A stretch of 25,976 nucleotides of DNA, taken from NCBI GenBank assembly GCA_900772835.1, contig CAAGSA010000052.1:1-25976 (forward strand), written 5' to 3'. Under the pieces are notes generated by a model. It did not search any database. It saw only the letters and a list, made by a program, of their open reading frames with translations, and was not told the DNA's origin. This stretch comes from an uncultured Prevotella sp. (GTDB taxonomy: Bacteria; Bacteroidota; Bacteroidia; Bacteroidales; Bacteroidaceae). Position numbers and translations under genes: made by a program. This document shows, in pieces, positions 1 to 7,102 of the stretch. Positions within the stretch are counted from its first letter, which is position 1; each line of letters opens with the position of its first letter.

Positions 1-1448
1 ATCTCGATTTGCTGAAGGTTAAGCTGGCGAACAACCTCTATGAGCCGCAGAAGGACAGCACCATCTTCCGCGTGGTGGATTACTTCGAGGATATGGGCGA
101 CAGGGAACGCCTGTGCCAGGCGTATTATTATCAGGGCAAGTATTACAAGGAGCACAACGATGCTCCGCAGACGTTGAAGAGCTTCCAGCAGGCATTGGAA
201 CATGCCGACAGCAGCACTCCTGTGTTTTTCCGCAGCAAGATTTACAGCCAGATGGGAACGCTCTTCACAAACCAGGATTCCTTCGAGGATGCTTTGGCTA
301 TGTACAGAGAGTCGTACCGGTGTGATTCCCTGATAAAGGACACTGCCAGTATGGTTGCCAGTATGCGCGACATAGCTCAGACATATCGCCATTTGGGCAA
401 GCTTGACAGCAGTGAGCTTATGCTGAAGAAGGCGTATTCATTGGCTCTTAAAACGGGCGATGACGATTTGGGCAAAACCGTCATTTTGGCTTTAGTGGCA
501 TCGTATATTACAGACAACAAGATGGACAAGGCTTATGACTTGTATGCGCGCAACTTGTCGGGTGTGCCAGAGCGCGTGGAATCCCCGGCATACGCTGCTG
601 CAGTCCGTATTTATAGTGCGAAAAGCATGCCGGACTCCGTTTATGAGTATAGCCGCAAATTATTGACCGTTGGCACCCTCAGCGGCAAGGTGACGGCATT
701 GGAGCATCTTGTGGATTATTATTCCGTGAGGGGCGACCTGTCCAATGTCCGCCTTTTTCTCAAGAGATACAAGGCAGTTTCCGATTCCGTCTGTATGATC
801 AATGCCATGCAAACCGTGGCGAAGATGCACTCCCTTTACAACTACAATCTGAGAGAAAAGGAAAATGCAGAACTGAAGTTGCAGAGCCAGACCCAGCGTT
901 TCGTTTATGTTTCTGTCGTTTTTGTATTGCTTGCCGTGTGCCTTGTCCTGATTTGTTTCAGGGAGAGGCGCCGCAGGGCGTATTCCGACATGAAGCATCT
1001 GTATGAGCATCTGGAGCAGCTCTATGCTGAAGCCAGTGAACGTGCCATGGCAAAGGACGAGCAGATATCGGAGCTGACAGAGCGGATTGACGGCTTTACC
1101 CGCAGTGCTGCCGATGGCGCTGCCGAGAAAGTGCGTATCTTCGAGCTTCTTCGCGACAAGGTCAAGTCTGGCGATAATATGTCCGATGGGATATGGGCAG
1201 AGGTCTCATCGCTGTTGGACAAGATTTGCCCATCATTCAAGTCTACGTTTATCGGCAAGTATTGTTTCGATGAGCGTGATTACAGAATATGTATGCTCGT
1301 GAAATTAGGCTTTTTGAATGCCGAGATAGCTACCATTATGTGCCGCACGCCGGGAGCAATAAGTCAAAAAAGAGCAACAATGTATAAAAAGGTGTTTGGT
1401 AAGATTGGAACACCTAAAGACTTTGATGAGTATGTAAGGTCTTTATAA
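1..1448 (+). CDS. Membrane-anchored TPR regulator with C-terminal LuxR-like HTH (5' partial)
   Basis: The reading frame is already open at base 3, so the N-terminus lies outside the window; the TTG at 9 is only the first possible start seen here. Counting from that TTG, residues about 30-260 are helical TPR-like repeats. Residues 298-317 form one transmembrane helix followed by an Arg-rich stretch. Residues about 326-375 look like a coiled coil, and 420-465 hold a helix-turn-helix of the LuxR/GerE kind (CFDERDYRICMLVKLGF, then AEIATIMCRTPGAIS). This is a common Bacteroidetes one-component design: a periplasmic TPR sensor, one membrane pass and a cytoplasmic DNA-binding domain. The DNA target is inferred to be the secreted-protein genes downstream. 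No terminator is obvious after the stop. An HTH-containing ATP-less signalling protein without DNA binding cannot be excluded. Confidence 0.85.
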   Translation, partial: LDLLKVKLANNLYEPQKDSTIFRVVDYFEDMGDRERLCQAYYYQGKYYKEHNDAPQTLKSFQQALEHADSSTPVFFRSKIYSQMGTLFTNQDSFEDALAMYRESYRCDSLIKDTASMVASMRDIAQTYRHLGKLDSSELMLKKAYSLALKTGDDDLGKTVILALVASYITDNKMDKAYDLYARNLSGVPERVESPAYAAAVRIYSAKSMPDSVYEYSRKLLTVGTLSGKVTALEHLVDYYSVRGDLSNVRLFLKRYKAVSDSVCMINAMQTVAKMHSLYNYNLREKENAELKLQSQTQRFVYVSVVFVLLAVCLVLICFRERRRRAYSDMKHLYEHLEQLYAEASERAMAKDEQISELTERIDGFTRSAADGAAEKVRIFELLRDKVKSGDNMSDGIWAEVSSLLDKICPSFKSTFIGKYCFDERDYRICMLVKLGFLNAEIATIMCRTPGAISQKRATMYKKVFGKIGTPKDFDEYVRSL

Positions 1449-1479
1449 TAAGCCATTTGTGGATGGAACTAAATAAAAT

Positions 1480-1525
1480 CTAAATATTTTCACCCCCCCC
1501 CATGTTGAAAAAACTAAATATTTTC
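1480..1525. repeat. Pair of 12-bp direct repeats, possible regulator site
   Basis: CTAAATATTTTC occurs at 1480-1491 and again at 1514-1525. The copies start 34 bp apart, about three helical turns, and flank the C9 tract. They lie about 40-85 bp upstream of the -7 box for the small secreted gene. The position suits an activator site, perhaps for the adjacent HTH protein, but that link is inference. Confidence 0.45.
1493..1501 (+). repeat. Homopolymeric C9 tract
   Basis: Nine consecutive C residues lie in an otherwise AT-rich spacer between the regulator and the first small secreted gene. Tracts of this length are prone to slipped-strand length change. Because it lies upstream of a promoter, a length change would alter spacing, not reading frame. 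Confidence 0.9.
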
Positions 1526-1562
1526 TAAACGATAAAATAGTGCTTCTTTAGCGTTTCTTTCA

Positions 1563-1570
1563 TATATTTG
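1563..1570 (+). promoter_or_regulatory. Bacteroidetes -7 box (TATATTTG) for the small secreted gene
   Basis: TATATTTG matches TAnnTTTG exactly and lies 25 bp before the ATG at 1596. No TTTG is found 19-21 bp upstream. A strong -7 with a poor -33 box is what an activator-dependent promoter would look like. Confidence 0.55.
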
Positions 1571-1595
1571 CGGCAAATTCAATAACGTTAAAAAT

Positions 1596-1958
1596 ATGAA
1601 AGCAAAAAAGAACCTATTACTTGCATTGGGCTGTATTATAGCCTCTAATGTTTTAGCGCAAGGAAAAGATGTGGTGTGGCGTCCGGATGGTGATTTGGAT
1701 ATAAATTCAGGTCACAATCATATTATTCCTAATGTGTCGACCGACGGCGACGACGTAAACCTCAAGTGCGACTCCACCTTATATAACGTGGACGTCGTAA
1801 TCAAGGACCAGTATGGCAACGTGATGCACCAGTCCACGCAGACCATCGGTCCTTCGGAAACCACCATCTTCGTGCCGAGCACTGACGGCGACAGTGAGAA
1901 GACAACCATCGACCTCTATTACGACCGTCGCCATCTGAGCGGCTATTTCGAGGAATAA
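1596..1958 (+). CDS. Small secreted protein, DUF3244-like
   Basis: This 120-residue protein has a clear signal peptide (MKAKKNLLLALGCIIASNVLA, cut near residue 21). The mature part is acidic and mostly beta-strand in pattern. Its section VVIKDQYGNVMHQSTQTI resembles the 'I.I.D..GN.V....' strand pair of DUF3244 proteins, which are common, uncharacterised exported proteins of gut and oral Bacteroidetes. No enzyme motif or lipobox is visible. It is the first gene after the membrane regulator and is followed by another small exported protein after an 85-bp gap that contains a hairpin, so the two are probably co-transcribed with a reduced level of the second. The family call is by pattern only. 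Confidence 0.75.
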   Translation: MKAKKNLLLALGCIIASNVLAQGKDVVWRPDGDLDINSGHNHIIPNVSTDGDDVNLKCDSTLYNVDVVIKDQYGNVMHQSTQTIGPSETTIFVPSTDGDSEKTTIDLYYDRRHLSGYFEE

Positions 1959-1988
1959 CCACGTTTTCTGAATCAAAAATCATCGGTT

Positions 1989-2010
1989 TCATCGGGGATT
2001 TTCCCGATGA
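1989..2010 (+). terminator. Intergenic hairpin between two small secreted genes
   Basis: Arms TCATCGGG (1989-1996) and CCCGATGA (2003-2010) are perfect complements around a 6-nt loop. There is no strong U tract after it, so it may be a partial terminator or an RNA-stabilising hairpin. Confidence 0.5.
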
Positions 2011-2043
2011 AGCCAAGTTTATAACAATTTAAACAGGAACAAT

Positions 2044-2424
2044 ATGAAAAACAATTTTATCTTATTTCGCAGATTGGCATCATTGCTTTTCTTGTTTCTT
2101 TCCGTGAGTTCGGTTATGGCGGCTTTTATCCATACCGTATCCAAGTCGGATGCATTGAATATTGCCAAGAACCAGATTTCTGGTGACAAGGAGAGTATGG
2201 ATTATTATTATGTCTTGAACGTCGTTCTTACGTCCACTTCTGGTAAGAACATGTCTTTGCGCCTGACTCCGGTCACAGGTTTGGGTGAGAGCCTTGATTA
2301 TGTCTTAGAAGAGGGCGAGACAAATTTCAGCATTCCAGTTGCACGCTTGGATGCCGGGACATACGTCCTTGGCCTTTTGGAAGACAACAGAATCGTTGAC
2401 ACAAGACGTATAACAAAAGAATAG
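2044..2424 (+). CDS. Small secreted protein of unknown function
   Basis: This 126-residue protein starts with a long signal peptide (residues 1-26, ending SVSSVMA). The mature part is beta-rich, and its end (VARLDAGTYVLGLLEDNR, then a basic tail) looks like the last strands of DUF3244 or of a type IX-like C-terminal domain. No catalytic motif is seen. The start is set by the signal peptide and the purine-rich AACAGGAACA just upstream. It lies directly behind the DUF3244-like gene on the same strand and is closed by a strong terminator, so the two small genes form one unit. I do not recognise a characterised homologue. Confidence 0.75.
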   Translation: MKNNFILFRRLASLLFLFLSVSSVMAAFIHTVSKSDALNIAKNQISGDKESMDYYYVLNVVLTSTSGKNMSLRLTPVTGLGESLDYVLEEGETNFSIPVARLDAGTYVLGLLEDNRIVDTRRITKE

Positions 2425-2432
2425 ATAGAGAG

Positions 2433-2490
2433 AGCTTCCAGAGCAAGATGGCGGTTTTTCGTCCCCCATTGCTTTGGAAGCTAATTTTAA
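2433..2490 (+). terminator. Intrinsic terminator after the small secreted genes
   Basis: The left arm 2433-2451 (AGCTTCCAGAGCAAGATGG) pairs with 2466-2482 (CCATTGCTTTGGAAGCT), with one G-U pair and a 2-nt bulge. AATTTTAA follows. Confidence 0.8.
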
Positions 2491-2548
2491 AAAGTCCCCT
2501 TTAAAAGAAAATAGAAAAGATATATAATAAAATCATTCGTATTCTGTT

Positions 2549-2580
2549 ATTGTAAATATCAGGCGCGAGAATTGTGTTTG
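2549..2580 (+). promoter_or_regulatory. Probable promoter of the BspA-like gene
   Basis: ATTG (2549-2552), a 20-bp spacer, then TGTGTTTG (2573-2580). Each element has one mismatch from TTTG and TAnnTTTG. It lies just behind the preceding terminator and 41 bp before the ATG. Confidence 0.45.
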
Positions 2581-2621
2581 TGCTGATTTTTAAATTTAGA
2601 ATAAAAACAGGAGGTAATATT

Positions 2622-3963
2622 ATGAAACAAATCGTTTGCTCTTTAGTCGCTTTGGCAATATACAGCGTTTCGTCAGCGGCACAGACAATCAAGACCGTTG
2701 ACTCCAGGTTCGGCGATGATCTGTCTGCGTTGCTCGGCGATGCGAAATATGAAATTGATTCGCTTGTGATAACCGGCAGTCTCAGTCATGATGCTTTCCC
2801 CGTAATCCGCGATTGCGTGAGGAAGGGCAGGCTCACAGGAATAGATATGAGCAAATGCCGTGTGGAGGATGACTCCATTCCCGATGGCGGCTTGAGGATA
2901 AGTGCAATCTCCCATACTCTTACAGAACACTGCATCAAGTGGCTTCGTCTGCCCGAAACCCTGCGTGCCGTCGGCAAGGACGGGTGTTCCCATCTTGCAG
3001 CTACAGGACTTGAGCTGCCTTTAACATTGCGTGTTATAGACGAAAGATCATTTGAATTTTGAATATTGTCAAGCCATAAACGGCACCCTTGTCATTCCCG
3101 AGGGTGTTGAACATATCGGTGCCAAGGCCTTCGCCTATTGGCACCGTCTGTCGCGCATCAGGTTCCCTTCAACGCTGCGCTCAATCGGCTTTATGGCATT
3201 CGCTGACTCTTTCAATCTTTTGGATCTGAAATTGAATGACGGTCTTCAGACCATCAGCAGTCATGCGTTCCACAACTCTTCTGAGTTTATTTCGGAAATA
3301 GTTATCCCCGAGAGTGTAGAAACAATAGGTGCATCGGCATTCTACGGATCCAGGAGGCTTGACCGCCTTGTCCTGCCTTCGAGCCTGCGTACGTTGGAAA
3401 CCTGGAGCTTTGAAGGAAACAAGGTTCGCGAAATCGTCTGGCCGGCATGTCTGGAGGCTATGGAGACTAGAAGCATAGATGCTTTCCGTGGTATCGACCT
3501 TGTGCTTCCTGAGGGCTTGAAGACAATGGGCGAACATGTTATGGAGGATGTTGCCAATGTCTTCCGTATCGTGCTGCCGCTTTCCCTGTACAAAGTCGGG
3601 GCCAATGTTTTCTTTAAAGTCCCAAATCTGAAAGTGATGTATGCCAAGAATCCTGAGCCGCCGATACTGCCGGCGAATGTTGTGCAGGGTGAATACACCG
3701 GTTGGTTCAGCGACATTCCTTCCGATGCGTTGCTTTATGTTCCTGTGGGCAGTGCCGCCGCTTATCGTGAAAGCCCTATGTTCGGCAGGTTCGCGGCGAT
3801 AGTGGAAACGGATGTATTCCCGTCGTCTGTAGAGGAGCTTGAAGCGTTGCCGTCATCAGTGTCTTCCGGCATCTACACCCTCGGCGGACAGTACGTCGGC
3901 ACGGACCTCAATGCCCTTGGCAGCGGAGTGTACGTAGTGAACGGCAGGAAGGTAGTGAAGTGA
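2622..3963 (+). pseudogene. BspA-like LRR secreted protein, frameshifted by a 7-bp duplication
   Basis: Translation starts at ATG 2622 after a good AGGAGG. A signal peptide (MKQIVCSLVALAIYSVSSA) leads into leucine-rich repeats of the LRR_5/BspA type (IP..V..IG..AF). The frame stops at 3060-3062 after 146 residues, in the middle of a repeat, and the repeats resume in another frame to 3963. The break is an exact tandem duplication of TTTGAAT (3051-3057, 3058-3064). Removing one copy gives one 444-residue frame reading ..SFEYCQAINGTL.., which fits the repeat pattern. The C-terminus (SGVYVVNGRKVVK) is a short type IX-like tail as in Prevotella. BspA-like proteins are surface or secreted binding proteins. 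The gene may be dead, or reversibly switched off. Ribosome re-entry at TTG 3052 would give a product without a signal peptide. Confidence 0.85.
3051..3064 (+). repeat. 7-bp tandem duplication causing frameshift
   Basis: TTTGAAT is repeated twice without a gap inside the LRR coding sequence. The extra copy shifts the frame and creates the TGA at 3060-3062. Loss of either copy restores the reading frame. Confidence 0.95.
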
Positions 3964-4001
3964 CGCTCATGCCATTATGATTATTAAATAAATAGCTTGT
4001 T

Positions 4002-4058
4002 GCCGTCCTGGCTTTGTGGGGGATTGTTCCCAGAGCCGGGGCGGCTTCTGTTTTTTTT
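4002..4058 (+). terminator. Intrinsic terminator after the BspA-like gene
   Basis: The left arm beginning at 4002 (GCCGTCCTGGCTTTG) pairs over 15 positions, three of them G-U, with the right arm ending at 4045. Eight T residues follow at 4051-4058. Confidence 0.85.
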
Positions 4059-4142
4059 GAACATTAATCTAACATTAATCTCCATTAATTATTTTTTTTC
4101 TTGTTAAGGATTTAAGAATTGGCGATGGTGATGCCCGTGGTG

Positions 4143-5480
4143 TTATATGATCGGCAGACTTATGCCGTTGATTTTCTGGTATATGTCGAGGGCATATACG
4201 TCGGTCATGCCGCTTATGTAGTCAATGACAGCCATTATCCTGGTTTCAAGGTCGGGTGAGGCAATGTCGTACTGGCTGCTCACGCGGCTTATGAGCTGGC
4301 GAGAGTAGAATCTGTCGGGATGCACCGCTGCCTCCACCATTATCTCCATCAGAGTTTCCATGATTTTGAAACCGCTCAGTTCTACGTCGAGCACCGGCTT
4401 GCTTTTGTATATCTTCCTTGCCGAGAGTCGGGTGCAGTTCTTGTATGCAGTGCGCTGTGGCTCCGGTATGCGGTCGATGAGGCATCCGTCGAACGAGCCG
4501 CTGAGAATCCGCTCCTCGTGGTCGATGAACGCCCTGGCACAGCAGTTCTCCAGCTTGCCTATCACGCATGCACGCATGTATATCACCTTCTCGTTGTCGT
4601 CGGTTATTCCCTCGTCGATGATGCGCTTCTCGATTCGCTTTTTGTCGGTTTCATCGAAGAATCCCAGCAGCAGTTCCTTGGTTTCATCGAACGATATGAT
4701 TTTCAGCTTGTGCGAATCCTCGATGTCCATTATTTCGTAGCAGATGTCGTCGGCTGCTTCCACGAGGTATACCAGCGGATGGCGTGCGTATGCGAGCGGT
4801 TCTCCGGGTGCCGATTTGCATTCGATGCCCAGTTCGTCGGCGATTTTCCGGAATGTGTCTTTTTCTGAGGCGAAGAATCCGAATTTGCCGTGGCTTCCGG
4901 CGAGTGCCGATTCGAAGGGATATTTCACGATTGCAGCGAGAGTGGAGTATGTCATCACGAATCCTCCGTCGCGTCTGCCCTTGAACCGGTGTGCCAGCAG
5001 CCGGAAGGCGTTGGCGTTTCCTTCAAAGTGGGTTATGTCGTTCCACAGTTCCTCGCTGACCTGATTCTTGAGGTAGGCTCCTTTCCCCTCGGTAAAGAAA
5101 GTCTGTATGGCTTTCTCGCCGCTGTGTCCGAAGGGTGGGTTTCCCATGTCGTGTGCGAGGCATGCCGTGCTCACGATGGTTCCTATCTGCGTGAACAGCG
5201 TGTCGGCGAGTTCGGGGCGTTTTCTCACGAGTACTGCCTCCACGTCGTTTCCGAGCGACATGCCCACGCTTGCAACCTCCAGGCTGTGCGTCAGCCGGTT
5301 GTGTACGAATATGCTGCCGGGCAGCGGGAACACCTGTGTCTTGTTCTGCATGCGCCGGAATGGCGCCGAGAAGATCAGCCGGTCGTAGTCGCGTTTGAAT
5401 TCGCTGCGGTCGTCGTGCCTTTCTATGTGTCGTTCCTCCTGTCCGAGCCGTTTGTTTGATATGAGTTGTTGCCAGTTCAT
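4143..5480 (-). CDS. dgt: Deoxyguanosinetriphosphate triphosphohydrolase (dGTPase)
   Basis: This 445-residue HD-superfamily enzyme would hydrolyse dGTP, and perhaps other dNTPs, to the nucleoside and tripolyphosphate in the cytoplasm. The metal-binding HD motif is visible: RLTHSLEV with His65, then CLAHDMGNPPFGHSGEKA with His110, Asp111 and His119, and a later EAADDICYEIMDIEDSHK helix with the expected acidic residues. The N-terminal segment FSAPFRRMQNKTQVFP is characteristic of dGTPases. Length fits the bacterial dGTPase-like group. The start at 5480 gives MNWQQLI, a usual beginning. It lies 36 bp downstream of a secreted hydrolase on the same strand and is probably read from the same transcript. 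No separate promoter is evident in the gap. Confidence 0.9.
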   Translation of the reverse strand: MNWQQLISNKRLGQEERHIERHDDRSEFKRDYDRLIFSAPFRRMQNKTQVFPLPGSIFVHNRLTHSLEVASVGMSLGNDVEAVLVRKRPELADTLFTQIGTIVSTACLAHDMGNPPFGHSGEKAIQTFFTEGKGAYLKNQVSEELWNDITHFEGNANAFRLLAHRFKGRRDGGFVMTYSTLAAIVKYPFESALAGSHGKFGFFASEKDTFRKIADELGIECKSAPGEPLAYARHPLVYLVEAADDICYEIMDIEDSHKLKIISFDETKELLLGFFDETDKKRIEKRIIDEGITDDNEKVIYMRACVIGKLENCCARAFIDHEERILSGSFDGCLIDRIPEPQRTAYKNCTRLSARKIYKSKPVLDVELSGFKIMETLMEIMVEAAVHPDRFYSRQLISRVSSQYDIASPDLETRIMAVIDYISGMTDVYALDIYQKINGISLPII

Positions 5481-5516
5481 TTCTCTTTATTGTGGAATGC
5501 GTATAGGGTGTGGATT

Positions 5517-6344
5517 TCAGAAGCTCTTGAGCCACGCTTTCAGTGCAAGCTCCAGCTCGATGTGGTATTTGAACCGTTCGCGCATGCCGAATCCGTGGCC
5601 TCCGTCAGGGAATACGTGGAGCGATGCCGGAACGTCGTGGCGGAAGAGTTCCGTGTAGTAGTTCACGCCGTTGAGCGGCAGCACCGAGTGGTCGTCGTCG
5701 GCAAGCGTGATGAAGGCGCGCGGTGTGGTTCTCGACACCTGTGCGTCGTTGCTGTACAGTTTCTCGTCCTTCTTCTTTGCCTCCTTGCCCAGGAAGTTGT
5801 CGTGGCTCCCCTTGTGTGTTATGTCGGGCATCATCGTAATCACGGGGTAGAACAGAATCTGGAAGTCGGGTCTTGCTTCGCCCTTGGAGTGTGTGGCAAT
5901 GGTGGAAGCGAGGTGGCCTCCTGCCGACGAGCCCATTATTCCCACGTCGGCGGCGTTGATGTGCCATGCCGCAGCGTTGCGTCTCACCATGCACATTGCC
6001 TCTTCAGCGTCGGCAATGGGCACCTGGCAGTTGCCGTGCGGCATGCGGTATTTCAGCACGATGGCGGCAATGCCCATATTGTTGAAGAATGGCGCCCAGT
6101 CGTGGCCCTCGTGGTTCATGGCAAGGTGCTGGTATCCCCCTCCGGGGCATATCACCACGGCTCTTCCCGTGGCGTGTTTTTCAGCCGGCAGGTATACCCA
6201 CACCTTTGCTGTGTCCTGCGGGTCGCCGTTGTCGTTTGGCGCGCCGCCCTGCCATAGGTCGGTGCTGAACGTCTTCTGTGCTCCGGCGGCTATGGTGGCT
6301 GCAAGGAGCAGTAATGTGGCAAATGCCTTTCTCGCTTTATTCAT
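5517..6344 (-). CDS. Secreted alpha/beta-hydrolase, acetyl-esterase-like
   Basis: This 275-residue protein has a signal peptide (residues 1-22, ending AAGAQ), so it acts in the periplasm or outside. It is an alpha/beta-hydrolase of the esterase/lipase (DLH/BD-FAE-like) type. The oxyanion-hole motif PGGGY is at 67-71. The nucleophile elbow GSSAGG is at 138-143 with Ser140. The acidic residue is in ADDDHS (216-218), and the His is in GGHGFG (His250). In Bacteroidetes such proteins often remove acetyl groups from plant or host glycans, but no glycan-degradation gene is nearby to support a substrate. It is divergent from the NUDIX gene across 131 bp and leads into dgt. A peptidase of the same fold is less likely because of the short length. 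Confidence 0.82.
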   Translation of the reverse strand: MNKARKAFATLLLLAATIAAGAQKTFSTDLWQGGAPNDNGDPQDTAKVWVYLPAEKHATGRAVVICPGGGYQHLAMNHEGHDWAPFFNNMGIAAIVLKYRMPHGNCQVPIADAEEAMCMVRRNAAAWHINAADVGIMGSSAGGHLASTIATHSKGEARPDFQILFYPVITMMPDITHKGSHDNFLGKEAKKKDEKLYSNDAQVSRTTPRAFITLADDDHSVLPLNGVNYYTELFRHDVPASLHVFPDGGHGFGMRERFKYHIELELALKAWLKSF

Positions 6345-6475
6345 TTTCTTGTGGTTTTATGTATTTTTCTGCAATATTCGTAAAAAAAACTGAGATATGC
6401 AAATATGGTTTGACAGAAATTTAGTAATATTGCAGTCGGAAAGTCAGCGAGGCTTCCTATAAACGACAATCAACT

Positions 6476-7000
6476 ATGCATATATTAGACAAATTCCGCT
6501 ATTGCCCCCAGTGCGGCAGTTCGCATTTCGCGGAGGCAAGCGAGAAAAGCAAGAAGTGCGAGAACTGCGGTTTTGAATATTTCCTCAATCCGTCGGCAGC
6601 CGTGGCCGCGTTCATACTGAACAGTCGTGGCGAGCTGCTTGTGGAGCGCAGGAAGAAAGAGCCCGCCAAGGGTATGTACGACCTGCCTGGCGGCTTTGCC
6701 GACGTGCGCGAGACGGCAGAGGATGCCATCGTGAGAGAGGTGGCGGAGGAGACTTCGCTGCGCGTCACCTCCGTGCGCTATCTGTTCAGCCAGCCCAACG
6801 TGTACCGCTATTCCGATTTCGACGTACACACGCTCGATATGTTCATGGAGTGCGGCGTGGAGGACGAAGCTGCGCTCCATGCTGCCGACGATGCGGCGGA
6901 ATGCATGTGGATGCCGCTCGGCGACATACACACGGAGCAGTTCGGACTGCGCTCAGTGCGCCAGGCGCTGCACCAATATCTGAAAATGAAGAGACAGTAA
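6476..7000 (+). CDS. NUDIX hydrolase with N-terminal zinc ribbon
   Basis: This 174-residue cytoplasmic protein begins with a four-Cys zinc ribbon (Cys10, Cys13, Cys28, Cys31: YCPQC and KKCENCGF). A NUDIX fold follows, with the NUDIX box at 73-95 (Gly73, Glu79, Arg87, Glu88, Glu91, Glu92). The box is canonical except that the late Gly is Ser94. The ribbon resembles that of NudC NADH pyrophosphatases, but the NudC signature SQPWPFPxS is not present (SQPNVYRYSDF instead), so the substrate (a nucleoside diphosphate derivative) is unknown. The family uses Mg2+ or Mn2+. It may be co-transcribed with the membrane regulator that follows about 100 bp later; no terminator is seen between them. Confidence 0.85.
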   Translation: MHILDKFRYCPQCGSSHFAEASEKSKKCENCGFEYFLNPSAAVAAFILNSRGELLVERRKKEPAKGMYDLPGGFADVRETAEDAIVREVAEETSLRVTSVRYLFSQPNVYRYSDFDVHTLDMFMECGVEDEAALHAADDAAECMWMPLGDIHTEQFGLRSVRQALHQYLKMKRQ

Positions 7001-7048
7001 GAAAAAAGAAAGAAGCAGAACATGGCAGCCTCGCAGACATACATAAGC

Positions 7049-7079
7049 CATATAAATGATTTAGATACCATATAAATGT
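7049..7079 (+). repeat. 11-bp direct repeat before the AraC-type regulator
   Basis: CCATATAAATG occurs at 7049-7059 and 7069-7079, 20 bp apart (about two helical turns). The second copy covers the first ATG of the downstream reading frame. It could be a protein-binding site or a small local duplication. Confidence 0.6.
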
Positions 7080-7102
7080 ACAGACTTGATTATTTTTCTG
7101 AC

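Noticed and set aside
3052..3963. Independent 303-codon LRR gene starting at TTG 3052
   Set aside because: It begins mid-repeat with no signal peptide or ribosome binding site, and the 7-bp duplication explains the break; it is the second half of the gene starting at 2622.
5466..6257. 263-codon + strand frame opposite the esterase gene
   Set aside because: The minus-strand esterase has a complete catalytic triad and a signal peptide; the + strand product has only Val/His/Cys-rich filler.
6345..6475. Promoters in the divergent spacer between the esterase and NUDIX genes
   Set aside because: TAATATTG and CATATTTG resemble -7 boxes, but neither has a TTTG at 19-21 bp upstream, so I could not support either.
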